Positions 21,098-31,578 of a stretch of DNA of 64,000 bases are shown here, piece after piece. Origin of the DNA: Hyaloraphidium curvatum (Eukaryota; Monoblepharomycota; Hyaloraphidiomycetes; Hyaloraphidiales; Hyaloraphidiaceae); contig JAIVFI010000019.1 of the NCBI GenBank assembly GCA_025558095.1, positions 558,001 to 622,000 of the forward strand. Direction: 5' to 3'. Within the stretch, counting starts at the first letter, position 1. Each line of letters begins with the position of its first letter. Under the pieces are notes generated by a model. That model made no database searches. It had not been told where the DNA came from and was given only the letters and a program-made list of their open reading frames with translations. The position numbers and the translations under genes were made by a program.

Positions 21098-23107
21098 ATG
21101 CGCGCCACCTCCTACCTCGCCGCCGCCGGCGCCGCCGTCCTGGCCCTCGTCGGCCGCTCCGACGCCCAGGGCGTCGCGTGGTCCGGGCGCTCTGAGCTCG
21201 CCGCCCTGACCGGCTGCACGTCCGGCCAGCCCGGCACGAACGCGCCTCAGGTGACTACCAGCTGCTCAGCTTGCCTTCTGGATCGGTCGCTAACTATGGC
21301 CGCCCCTGACAGGTCGACACGGCCCGCACCAACATGACCAGGGCGGACATCACGGTCGCCGCCTGGACCAAGCCCGTCTCCGGCCGCAAGATGACCATGT
21401 ACCTCGGCAAGGAGATGCACGGCACCGCCGTCTGCGTCGCCGACTCGGTCGGCAGCACCGGCACCTGCCGCTACGACTTCACGCTGCAGGGCACCTGGCG
21501 CACGCTCCGCGGCTGCGCCTGGTCCAACCCCGACACCACGAGCCGCCCCGGCTACGAGGTCCGCAACAACACGGTCTACCTGGAGTGGCAGGACGTCTTC
21601 CCCGGCGGCAACCGCCAGGCCTCGCGCTACGCCTACCCGGTCTCGATCGCCCTGCCGACGACCGTGAACGTGCAGACCGACATCAAGGTCCTCGAGGAGT
21701 CGGGCATCAAGAACTTCAACCTGACGGGGCTGTCGTACGACATCACCGACGGGCAGCGCTTCCTGATCGTCGACTTCACCATGTTCTCGAGGTGCGTTGC
21801 TCGCGGGGTGGCGCTGATGGGCCGCGATCTGATTGTCCCCTCCCTCCAGGTGGCCCAACAACCTCACTCTTGACGCCGACTCGGGCTACATCCAGCTGCC
21901 CGGCTACACCGGATCCGTCGAGATCGTCTCGTACACCCTGCCCACCTGCGTCAAGACCGACGGCTCGGCCAGCACGGCCTTCACCACCCAGGACTTCTGC
22001 TACCAGAACGGCCAGCTGAAGATCGCCATCGGCGACGTGTGCAACGTCGGCGGCACCTACGCCTTCAACTTCGACACGAACTGCTTCCCCGGTGCCGCCA
22101 ACACCAACACCTGCACGGGCAAGGTGCTCACGGCCAACGCCCTCATCGGCACGCCCAACGCCTCGGGTGCCCTCGAGCTCGACCTCTGCAACGCCCTCCT
22201 GAACACCGTGGCCGCGGTCACCGGCGTGATGGTTGCGGACAAGCCCCAGGGCTACTTCTTCGGCGACACCGTCCTGCTCACGGCCACCTTCACCTCGCCC
22301 GACCTGCCCATCTACGAGGCCCGCCTGACCAAGATGATCCTCGGCCGCAACAAGGTCGAGCGCACGCCCAACATCGGCGCCGCCACCACCGTGACCCGCA
22401 ACGTCAACACGACCCTCGTCGACTCGGCCGCCGGCCCCGCCGCCGTCGGTGCCCTCTCGACCCTGGCCGTCAACACCAACTTCACCTACCTCCCGACCGC
22501 CGACCCCAACGTCGTGGAGATGAAGGTCACGCCCAACATGCTGCCCAAGCAGGCCGGCGTCGACTTCAACGACAACTCGTTCCTGACCACCGACGACTTC
22601 GACTCGATCACCGTGAGTAGCGGACGGATGCGTGCTGCACGCGATCGGTCGCTCATCTTCCTCCCCTTGCAGGACTACACTTTCTACGCCACCTTCCGCA
22701 TCTACTTCGACCAGCAGTCCGCCGCCGGCCAGCGCCGCCGCCGTCTCCTCGCCCGTGACGTGCAGGTGCCCGCCCCGGCCCTGCGTCAGACCACGACGAG
22801 CAACCAGAACGCCAACGCCGCCCTGACGGTGCCCCCCAACCCCAACGCGGTGCAGACCCAGCCCACCACCGCCCCGGTCGCCCCCGTCGCCCAGCCGGCC
22901 GCCGCCACCTCGTCCAACGAGGCCCTGGTCATCGCCGCCATCGTCATCGGCACCCTCGCCCTCCTCGCCGCCTGCTGCACCCTCTTCGTCCTGCTGGCCA
23001 TGCGCCGCAAGGACAAGAAGCGCCAGGAGGAGGATGCCTTCATCCGCCAGAGGCTCGTGGACGGGCTCGAGTCGGCCAAGGTGCCCGCCTGGGGCGCTTC
23101 GGTGTAA
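21098..23107 (+). CDS. Type I cell-surface protein, duplicated family, copy A
   Basis: 609 aa from exons 21098-21250, 21313-21791, 21850-22612 and 22673-23107. Signal peptide (RATSYLAAAGAAVLALVG) with likely cleavage after SDA. The ectodomain is beta-rich, with about ten cysteines and many NxT/NxS sites. A basic RRRR tract near residue 485 lies before a Pro/Gln/Thr-rich stalk. Then comes one membrane span (VIAAIVIGTLALLAACCTLFVLLA) and a short charged cytosolic tail. The layout (Cys-paired beta ectodomain, multibasic site, stalk, single span) recalls ZP-module proteins, but I cannot show homology. Function unknown; surface adhesion, recognition or wall anchoring are possible. Codon use is strongly C-ending, suggesting high expression. 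Confidence 0.8.
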
Positions 23108-23491
23108 GGAGCTGACTGGAGGAGGGAGTGAACTGGCGCATGGGACAGAGTGTATTAGAAGCTTGCACAACAACGACCAGAGTGTTGCTATCTTTCCTTG
23201 CGCGGATCCGGGTCCTGACAAGTAGCCGGATCCGGGTCCTGACAAGTAGCTTCGCGGCAGCAAAGCGGCAAAGCAAATACGAATGTGCATCATTTCGCCA
23301 GCTTGGGCGTTCTCGCTTGGTGATGGATGATACTGGCCTCAAGGTAGGCGTGGAGTCCGGTGGGGTGCGTCCCCGAGCAGAAAGCCGAATCGGGGCTTGA
23401 ACGAATCGCCGCCCGAACCCCCGACGGAACGCGTCGCCGCCGGCCACCCTTCGGAAGAGCTTGACAGGGCGTGAGACAGCTCCGGACAACG
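23108..23491. other. Intergenic with short tandem repeat
   Basis: 384 bases between copy A of the surface gene and glutamate decarboxylase. The first ~80 bases are shared with the region after copy B. Contains a 24-bp tandem duplication. Confidence 0.6.
23203..23250. repeat. Perfect 24-bp tandem duplication
   Basis: Two identical 24-base units back to back (23203-23226 and 23227-23250), each beginning CGGATCCGGGTCCTGACA. Lies just past the end of the duplicated segment and is absent after copy B. Confidence 0.9.
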
Positions 23492-25361
23492 ATGGCTCTG
23501 CACTCGAAGCACGATGTGGTCCGGAAACCCGGTCACACGCTGGACGACGAGGTGTACTGCACCCAAGACGCGGTCCACGCGCTGCCGAAATGGCGTTTCC
23601 CGAAGACGGCCCGGAACTCTTCGGTCGTCTCGGCCCTCGTCATGGACGAGCTGTGAGGTTCTGCGAGCGATGGCGCGTCGGGGACGCTGACGAACCCGCG
23701 ACACCGACGCCGGGCCCCAGGATGCTCGATGGGAACTCGAAACAGAACATGGCAACCTTCTGCCAGACCTACTTGGACCCGGACGTGCGGAGGATCCTTG
23801 ACGCTGCGGTCGACAAGGTGACTTCGAGTTGTCCGTCGCCCAGGTCCCTGAACTGACTCCGACGTCGATGGTTTAGAACATGATCGACAAAGGTCTGTGA
23901 GAGCCTCTCTGGGACGGCGAAAAGAGTGTGTGACGCGTTCGTAGACGAGTATCCGAACACGGCGGAGATCGAAGCCCGCTGCATGCACATGGTTGCGAAC
24001 CTCTGGAACTCGCCGGACGAGCACGACGCCGTGGGCTGCTCGACGACTGGCTCATCGGAAGCCTGCATGCTCGGCGGTCTTGCTGCTCTAAGGCGTTGGA
24101 GGGAGGCCAGGAAGAAGGAAGGAAAGCGTGGGTTCTCCAGCTGTCACACCATCCTTCGCGATGGCTCACGGACCCGCAGCTACGTCGAACCCGAACATGA
24201 TCACGGGCGCCGTTCAGGTGTGCTGGCACAAGTGAGTGGCTTGATAAAGGGCTTATTCTCCAGCTTACGGCCCAACACAGGTTCGCCAACTACTTTGACA
24301 TCGAGCTCCGCGAGGTCCCTATGGACGAGGGCCGTTTCTGTCTCTCCCCGGAAGAAGTCATCAAGCGCTGCGACGAGAACACCATCGTCGTCGTACCCAC
24401 TCTAGGCCTCACCTTTACCCTGCACTACGAGCCCGTGGGAGAGATTGCCGCAGCCCTCGACAAGCTTCAGGCGGAAAAGGGCTGGGATGTCGGTGTCCGG
24501 AATCGGGCTTTGCAACGGCCGCCGAGCTAACTTTTGACTTTTGACTCCAGATTCCTATTCACGTCGATGGTGCCAGCGGAGGCTTCATCGCCCCGTTCAT
24601 TCACCCCGACATGCCGGCCTGGGACTTCCGCCTGCCGCGCGTGAAGTCCATTTCGGCTTCGGGGCACAAGTTCGGACTCGCACCGCTTGGCGTGGGCTGG
24701 GTCATTTGGAGGGAGAAGAAGGACCTGCCGGCCGAGCTGATCTTGTGGGCTTTATGGCGCTTGACCAGTGGATGTCGATTTTGCTGACGATTGCTCTCCA
24801 TAGCAACGTGAACTACCTCGGCGGCAACCTCCCGACCTTCTCCTTCAACTTCTCGCGCCCCGGAGGCCAGGTCATCGCCCAGTACTACCTGTTCCTGCGT
24901 CTCGGCCGCGAGGGTTACGCCGCCATCCATGACACGTCCAGCAAGGTTGGCAAGTACATTGCCGACGAGATCGCGAAGATCGGGCTTTTCGAGTGAGTCT
25001 TTCCGCTATTCCTAACACGTAAGAGCTCATAGGCCCGCTTCGCAGCATCCTTTACGACGGCATTGGCGGCATTCCTGGCGCTTGCTGGGCTCTGAAGGAA
25101 GGGCTGGAACCCAAGCCTACGTGGACGCTGTACGACCTCGCCGACCGGCTTCGCACCAAGGGCTGGCTGGTGCCGGCCTACAGCCTCGTCCCCAACCTGG
25201 ACAAGCTCGTGATCCAGCGCGTCCTTTGTCGCCACGGCTTCTCGATGGACCTGGCGCGGAAGCTCATGACCGACGTGCACGAGCAGATCGACCTCCTCGA
25301 GAAGCACCCTGTGCAGCTGCCGATGGACGAGAAGGAGACCGGCGGTTTCAAGCACACTTGA
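23492..25361 (+). CDS. Glutamate decarboxylase (PLP-dependent, group II)
   Basis: 471 aa from nine exons: 23492-23652, 23721-23817, 23877-23892 (16 nt), 23945-24127, 24180-24231, 24281-24488, 24551-24744, 24804-24992, 25046-25361. All joins keep phase. It converts glutamate to GABA and CO2 in the cytosol. Diagnostic stretches: [67 protein letters not shown], and the PLP-lysine site [18 protein letters not shown]. Then [22 protein letters not shown]. The length is that of a full enzyme. No long calmodulin-binding tail as in plants. GABA links to the TCA cycle through the GABA shunt and to acid tolerance. Very sure of family. Confidence 0.95.
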
Positions 25362-25778
25362 TAGCACATATTTCATAGGACGTAGATCTAATCTTCACGC
25401 TTTTTCATTGAGATTGTGTGCGAGGTGCCGGCATTCGATGCGATCCGCTTGGCTGCTGGCGCGTGGTGCCCCGTGCAGAGATTTTCGCGACGTGTTTGCA
25501 CACCCATTTCAACACCTCTTTCCACGCGTCCTCCCATCGCAATGGTGAGATATGAGTGCCGTAAGCCGGCTCTGTCTGATCCGGAGTGTCTACCGGCGGG
25601 AATGTTCCTTTGATGGTCCACCGGAACCGCGGCGTCCCGCTCATCGCGGACCATCTCCCACCCCTTGTCAACATTCTCATTGGCTTCTTTGCCCCATTCT
25701 CTGACACATATGATTTCTAATTCTCATTGGTGGGTGTCTCCGGTGGATCCCTGGGGGATTGGGGGCGTGCCGGCCGGC
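25362..25778. other. Intergenic, no gene seen
   Basis: 417 bases between glutamate decarboxylase and the peroxiredoxin; should contain the terminator of one and promoter of the other. Confidence 0.5.
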
Positions 25779-26824
25779 ATGCTCACGTCCCGATCTGCGC
25801 TGCCCGCAGCGCAGCAGCGTACTTACAGGCTGCTTTCCGTCTCTCGCACCGCGCTTGCCTGCTATTCTGCCCCGCTCGCTCCGCGACCGGCCCGTCTTGC
25901 CCCCTTGTCGGCTCTCTCCGCCCCCGTTCGGCCTTCGACAGCACCACACGCGCAACGCCTGCATGTTCGGCGGTATGCTGTGCAGGCCACTCCTATCAAG
26001 GTCAGCGAGACGGTCCCGAACGTGACCTTCCGCCACGTTGTGCGCGATAAGAACGCCGGGGAGAACGTTTGCAAGCAGCTGTCCGGCGGGAAGGCCTCGG
26101 AGCTGGACTACGACAAGTTCTTCAAGGGGAAGAAGGTCGTTCTCGTCAGCATCCCCGGACCTTACACTAGCGTGGGTCATGGACTGTTTGTCGTGAAGGC
26201 GGAGGTCTGACGCGCTCATGTCGGTTGCCGCCTCGCGATCACAGACTGTGGGATCCGAAATCCGATTGCGATGGTCTCGAAGACGCGTAGCTGACTCTCA
26301 ATCATGTGGTAGTGCTCCAACGTCCACCTTCCTGGCTTCATCGACAAGCTCGACGAGATCAAGTACGTTGATTCGGCAGGCAACCTCCCGAGTCATCACT
26401 AATAGCGCGCGTGCAGGGCCCTTGGTGCCGACACTATTGCCTTCTACTCGGTTGCCGACCACTGGGTGATGGCAGCTTGGGGCGCCGAGTTTGGCGTCGA
26501 TGACAAGATCGTGGGTTTTCTGCCGACCAGACCGGCCACGACGGCTCACGCGGTACGGGTTGGCAGGTGTTCCTGGGGGATGGGTCGGGCAACTTTGCCA
26601 AGCAGACTGGACTGACGCTGGACCTTTCTGCTGTCGGGATGGGTCTCCGGAGCCCGCGGTTCGCGATGGTCGTGGACGTAAGTCCTGGCCCGTCTGCAGT
26701 AAAGCTCTCGACTGATAGTGGCCAACAGGACGGCAAGGTGACCTACCTCGGCATCGAAAGCAAGCCCGGGGTTTCCGTCTCGGGGGCCGATGCCGTCATC
26801 GAGTTCCTCAAGGGCGGCAAGTAA
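25779..26824 (+). CDS. Type II (Prx5/PMP20-like) peroxiredoxin, probably mitochondrial
   Basis: 248 aa from exons 25779-26171, 26245-26247, 26313-26362, 26417-26510, 26567-26677 and 26729-26824. A ~70-residue Arg/Ser/Ala-rich presequence suggests mitochondrial import. The peroxidatic site reads PGPYTS-T-CSNVHLPGF; its central Thr comes from a 3-nt microexon (ACT). Without that exon the conserved T-x-x-C spacing is lost. Downstream, FYSVADHWVMAAWG, IVFLGDGSGNFAKQTGL and DLSAVGMGLRSPRFAMVVDDGKV are typical of the family. The enzyme reduces hydrogen peroxide and alkyl hydroperoxides with thioredoxin or glutaredoxin. The gene converges on the SAPS gene with 64 bases between stops. Confidence 0.9.
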
Positions 26825-26888
26825 AGAGCTGTAGCCGCCAATTTAGTGGAAAGAGCAATCTATCTTCCTCTGCTGCTGAGCACATGGT

Positions 26889-29219
26889 TTATTTCTTTTT
26901 CTTCCGCGCCTTACGCAGAGCATCCCCAGAAAGGATTACGCCCGGACTCGAGGACCCGTTTTCTTTTGCAGGCTCGGGTTCCGGAGGAGGAATGGCATCT
27001 TGCGGCGCCGAGAAGCCCAACACAGAGGCGTCTGCTTTCCGTTAGCCTAGCTCTCCGCCGAAAAGACAAGAGCTCACATAACGATCCGAGATCCTGTCCG
27101 TCCGAAGCACCAGATACCGGCGACGCCGGCAATGGCGTGAGCTGAGGCACGACGCTCATTTTGTTTTTCGCTGCCGGAGGCGAGATCTGGCGCTGAGTCT
27201 CATCCCTGGCGGAAGCGTTAGTACCGAGTCCAAACAGCCCTGTTATGGTTCTCACCTGAGCTGATCAGCAAAGCTGGTCCACCGACTGTTGCTCTCCAGC
27301 AGCTGCCTCAAATACCCTCCTGGCAGCTCCAACGACGCCGCGAGCCGGATGGCATTGCAAAAGAGGATCACCATACCGCGTAGCTCGCTTTCGAAGGAGT
27401 CCATGAGCCTCTCCAGCATTTTGCTCTTCGACAGCACGGTCTTCAGAGTCTTCGTCTGCCCAGACTTCAAAAGGACATCGAAGAGCTTGAAGAAGGTCGT
27501 GTGCAAACAGCTGTTCGACCTGGAGGCACGTCAAACGTACGATCCAAAAGCAAGGTGGGAAACGTACCTGTGCTCAAAGAACCAGGTGACGAGCTGTTTC
27601 CAAGGCAACGCAAGGACGACGTCGGCCCGTTGATCCGGACACGACTTGACCACCTCACACAGGATCTCGAGCAGCTGCAGACGGGCAACAGTGAAACGCC
27701 TTCAGAACATATCAGCAACGCTTCGGCTTCATCGCAAGAAAGCAGCGCGGCATACTTTTGGCTCCCGGATCCTTTTTCGACATGGAAGTCGCCAAATTGC
27801 AGCGCGCGGCACAGCTCCTCTGCCTTGGACGCACAATGCAGAATGGTTTTCTGCTGCACATCCTTCAACGGCAGGTTCTTTGTGTCGTTCGCGGCTGCTC
27901 CAAAGATCATGATCGGCCGCGGAGGCCGGTAGGTGCTTCAGGGGGCCATCAGACTTCCGTCGAGGTGGTCGGGGAACACAATCAATCACCTCTTGAACAC
28001 GAGGGCATGTAGGACGTCGATGCTGCTCCGCTGCTTGACCGAGGACGACGCCTTGGATGCCAAAGCCTGGTACAGCGTGTAAGGATCTCCCCCACGGCTG
28101 CAAACCTGCGACTTACAGCAACGAGACGATCGACCACGACGCCGGTCTCGGCAGCACGAAAGAGGATCCAAGATTCGTCGACGCCCGCGGCGTCTTCGAC
28201 CAGCCGAACCAGGAAGTCGGAGGAAGCTTCGGATCACGTCAGACAACACCCCCGGTGTCTCCACTGCGGCGCCCCTTGCCGGGAAACACGTACAGGAAAC
28301 CGCGGCGTCCTCGTCACCATCCACAACGCAGCCCACCATCATCTCCAGGAACCCGGCCTTCCTCAGCGCTTCGTACCGCTTTATGGAATCCAACCGCTGC
28401 TCCTTCGATCCCGGAGCGAAGATGGCCGACAGGAGCATGTCCGCCACGGTGCTGTCCGTCTGCAGGTACCGCGCCATTTCGAACACGAAAGGCCGGTCCG
28501 CGTCGTTCGCGCCGGCCAAGTCCGGGGGCAAGGGAGAGATGTACGCCTGCGCCAGAGCGCGCGGGAACCTCGCCAGGAGGTGGTCGTGGACGCGCTTGAC
28601 AGAGGAGAGACCAGAGGAGGCGTTGGTCACGATTGCGCGCTGCAGACCGTGGACTGGCGGCGGGCACATTCAGCTTCGCCAAATACGGGGTGCGAGGTTG
28701 TACCGACCGATGCGTTCGCTCTTTGCTTCCAGAAGCTGGAGAGAGCAGTCGTCGATAGCCGAAAGCACGTCTGCGACCTTGCCGGCCCGGCGATTCCCGT
28801 CGGCGGACCCCTCAGACGTGCCAGAGCTGCCCTGATCGTCCACGAGATAGCCGAGAAACATATCCAGAAAGTCTAATTGGTGTCGAGGGAGGAGCTTGCG
28901 TTGGGCACAGGTCCTTTCGCGTCCTCGACCGCTACCCACCGTCGACCATGAGCAAGTCTATCATTTTTGGATCCAATCTCGGCCTTTGGAGATCCAAGAA
29001 CCGCTCTATCAGGCCCTTGGCGGGTCCCAGCAGGTCCTTCCGGGCCTCGATGCTCGCGGCGGCCATCTTTGTCGCCAGCTCGTCCACGGCATCGTGGAGC
29101 GTCGACGGGGCCGCGGACGGCCCCGCCTCTTCCTCATCTGCCTGGCCTCCGGCAGAAACTTCCGAGAAAAAGTCATTCGCGTTCCACACCGCGAGCCCCC
29201 TGTCCATAGGAAGCGCCAT
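26889..29219 (-). CDS. SAPS-type phosphatase-associated protein (Sit4/PP6 regulatory subunit-like)
   Basis: 612 aa rebuilt from ten exons: 29219-28940, 28872-28708, 28653-28294, 28226-28117, 28066-27990, 27935-27756, 27699-27568, 27519-27256, 27205-27078, 27031-26889. All introns are 46-67 nt and every phase fits. The N-terminal part is helical (ERFLDLQRPRLD, FLDMFLGYLVDDQ). The C-terminal half contains LPWKQLVTWFFEHR, a run ending VLSKSKMLERL, then LRGMVILFCNAIRLA and LLESNSRWTSFADQL. This follows the SAPS pattern WN..LH...L...L..RGYMGHL..IAN.I....W..F. The tail ends ARKKKK. SAPS proteins bind PP6/Sit4 phosphatase and direct its TOR- and cell-cycle-related activity. The family's N-terminal FWRFG motif is not visible, so the call is moderate; a generic ARM-repeat protein is the alternative. 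Confidence 0.55.
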
Positions 29220-29506
29220 CGCGGGGTCCGTTCAAGTCCGGTTCACGCGGGTCGGAGGATCATCAAGGCCCCTCGACCGCGATGAAAAACAAGGGCAAAC
29301 GCGGATGTGCTCCGGCCCAAGTTCGATTGGTCGAGCTAGCAAGGAGAAGGCGAAGCGTGACGACGCGGCAACGACGCGGCGGCGGGACGACGGTCCACGC
29401 TGTTTCAACTCAAAGTCGAGGAGAGTCTTCCTTTCCGACGATCTTTCCACCCGCGACACGTCGACGCGCCTGCTCCGGACGCGTCGCACGGGCCCACGGA
29501 TGCCCA

Positions 29507-31108
29507 ATGCGGCTCGCCGTCCGGGCACTCAACCTCCTGCTCCGGCCAAGGAGCTTTCCCCACGTTCTCACGAAGCTCGTGGGCCTTTTCTCGGCATACG
29601 TGCTCCTATTTCATGTCGCGCTGCCCTTCTTCACGCACCCGCTGGGGCCGCGGGGCCACCTCGACTTTCTCCGGGGCGTGAGCCGGCCTCTCTGGGACCG
29701 CCGCCCGAACATTCCGTCGCGCTACCTGGTCGATTTCGGCCAGCACTTCGACGCCGACCTGGAAGCCTCGCTCGTCGCCGGCGATATCTGGAGGGCCGAC
29801 TGGGCGGCCAGGTGCGCCGCGGCCGGGTGGGCCGCGCGCAACCGGACCTCGGTCCCGCGGCTGTGGGACGTGGTGCACTTCAACAACGACCTGGAGCTGC
29901 TGGAAGTGCGGCTGCACGAGCTGCAGCACGTCGCGGACGTGGTGGTGATCGCCGAGTCGGCTGTCACCTACACGGGGAGGCCGAAAAAGCTCTTCTGGGA
30001 CGGGGGTGGGAGGCAGGAGCTGGAGAGGCGCGAGGCGGAGGCGTACCTGGCGGCGGAGCGGCGTCTGAACCGGACGCTGGCTGCCTTGGAGAGGGACCCG
30101 TTGAACGCGGGCCTCCAGGCCGCCGCGTTTGAGCTGCGGCGGCAGAGGTTGCAGATTCTCTCCCCGGCCTTCTTCCGGAACAAGGTCCTCCACCTGGTCT
30201 ACAACCCCACGGACCCGACCTTTGTCCCGAATGCGACCACGGCGTCGCAGGCATGGAACAACGAGGGGCTGCAGCGCGCGTTCGTGTACGAGAGGATCGT
30301 CTTCGGGTCGAGGAAGATCGCGCCGGGCGATCTGCTCCTCACGAGCGATGCCGACGAGATCCCGAGGGTGGGCCGTGCTATCGTTGCTTCGTTCGCGCAT
30401 CTGAGCATCCCTTTGTGGCAGGCCTCTTTGCTCTGGACCCTCAAGATGTGCACGGGTTATCCGGGATCCGGGGAATACCTCCCCCATGAATTCGCCCGCC
30501 GGGCGGATCTCGCCGTTTCGGAGCTCGCCTCGCTCCCTCCCCTCCCCACCACCGAACCTCTCGCGCTGCACCTCAAGCTGCACAACTCCCTTTATTCCTT
30601 CGATCACGGCTTCCGTTCCACGATGGAGAACTGGAACGCCAATATCCAACCCTACAGATCGTACTACGAGAGCCCCCCCGTGCGCTTCCACGCCAACTCG
30701 GAGTGGATCGCCGCGCGCGCGGGCTGGCACTGCTCCTTCTGCCTTCGCACCCTGGCCGGCGTGGAGGAGAAGCTGCGCGGGTACAGCCACTTTGACCGCC
30801 TCGGCTCCGGCGCGCGGCGGCGCCGCCTGCTCGACCGGCGGGAGATGCAGCGCGCCCTGTGCTCGGGGCGCAACCTGTTCGGGTTCGTGCCCGAGGAGTG
30901 GGACTTCCCGAGCCTTGTGGCAAACTTCAGGGGTGCGGAGGGGAGGCCGGGGGACGAGAGGGAGGTGGATGCGCCGTCGTGGCTGGTGCGGGAAGTGGCG
31001 AGGGAGAAAAAGGAAGGAAGGAGGAGGCTGCGGTACCTGCTGGGCGGGAGGGACTGCGTGCGCGAGGACTACGCGGGGACGTGGGACGGACTGGGCCTCG
31101 AGGGGTAG
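29507..31108 (+). CDS. GT17 family N-acetylglucosaminyltransferase (MGAT3-like)
   Basis: 533 aa in one exon. ATG 29507 is preferred over in-frame ATG 29282 because it places a signal anchor (VLTKLVGLFSAYVLLFHVALPFF) near the N-terminus, as in type II Golgi enzymes. The luminal part has LWDVVHFNNDLELLEVRLHEL, VADVVVIAESAVTYTGRPK, a GDLLLTSDADEIPR acidic motif and a C-terminal FHANSEWIAARAGWHCSFC block, all typical of glycosyltransferase family 17. Animal members add bisecting GlcNAc to N-glycan core mannose. Many fungi carry GT17 genes whose acceptor is untested. Divergent from the SAPS gene. Confidence 0.85.
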   Translation: MRLAVRALNLLLRPRSFPHVLTKLVGLFSAYVLLFHVALPFFTHPLGPRGHLDFLRGVSRPLWDRRPNIPSRYLVDFGQHFDADLEASLVAGDIWRADWAARCAAAGWAARNRTSVPRLWDVVHFNNDLELLEVRLHELQHVADVVVIAESAVTYTGRPKKLFWDGGGRQELERREAEAYLAAERRLNRTLAALERDPLNAGLQAAAFELRRQRLQILSPAFFRNKVLHLVYNPTDPTFVPNATTASQAWNNEGLQRAFVYERIVFGSRKIAPGDLLLTSDADEIPRVGRAIVASFAHLSIPLWQASLLWTLKMCTGYPGSGEYLPHEFARRADLAVSELASLPPLPTTEPLALHLKLHNSLYSFDHGFRSTMENWNANIQPYRSYYESPPVRFHANSEWIAARAGWHCSFCLRTLAGVEEKLRGYSHFDRLGSGARRRRLLDRREMQRALCSGRNLFGFVPEEWDFPSLVANFRGAEGRPGDEREVDAPSWLVREVAREKKEGRRRLRYLLGGRDCVREDYAGTWDGLGLEG

Positions 31109-31578
31109 TGCAGGGGGTAGTGCAGGGGTGCTCAAAAGGCTTATCGGAAGCGATGCCGGCTCTCCAGCTGCCCTATTGTCGCATACAGACGCCTCCAATC
31201 GTCGATCAGACTGCGGGTGCCCTAGCGGGGGCGGTGCGCAAGGGCAGAAGATGCCGTTGCCGATCCGACCAACCTTCCGCAACGCGGCGAGACGCGGACC
31301 TTCGGCAACGGGGCTCCTCCGCTGCTCGAAATTCGTGCCGGTGTGGCGATCGCCGCACCCTCCTTTTCGAGTCACTTGGGGCCCCACGGCGCCGCTCGAG
31401 GAAGCCGACACAGCGCGCGCGCGGCCCCTGACCGCCCGCTTCGTCTCCCGGCCCCGACAAACCCCGCCCGACGCCTCCCGGTGTCTGGAGAAAGCGGCAC
31501 CCGACTCAAAACTTCGGACACTCCTCGTTCCGCGGCCCGCCGCGCCGGGCTCCCAGTTTCCGCCCCGCGGCTTCCGCG
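31109..31578. other. Intergenic, no gene seen
   Basis: 470 bases between the GT17 gene and the SPRY gene; the last ~100 bases are presumably promoter. Confidence 0.45.

Larger units (their letters stand above)
20969..23190 (+). repeat. Direct segmental duplication, copy A
   Basis: About 2.2 kb, comprising ~130 bases of promoter, the whole four-exon gene and ~80 bases after the stop, repeated in the same orientation at about 34127-36350. Coding differences I can see are seven single bases, only one changing the protein (Ser29 here, Ala29 in copy B). Introns 2 and 3 differ by two bases each. Intron 1 does not align at all. Confidence 0.9.

Noticed and set aside
21776-23293. Large minus-strand open frames opposite both surface-protein copies (also 34935-36467)
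   Set aside because: Gly/Val/Asp/Arg-rich mirror of biased C-ending codons, duplicated only because the plus-strand gene is duplicated.
26172-26312. Single 141-nt intron in the peroxiredoxin
   Set aside because: It would delete one residue from the conserved active-site spacing; two introns with an ACT microexon fit better, although transcripts are needed.
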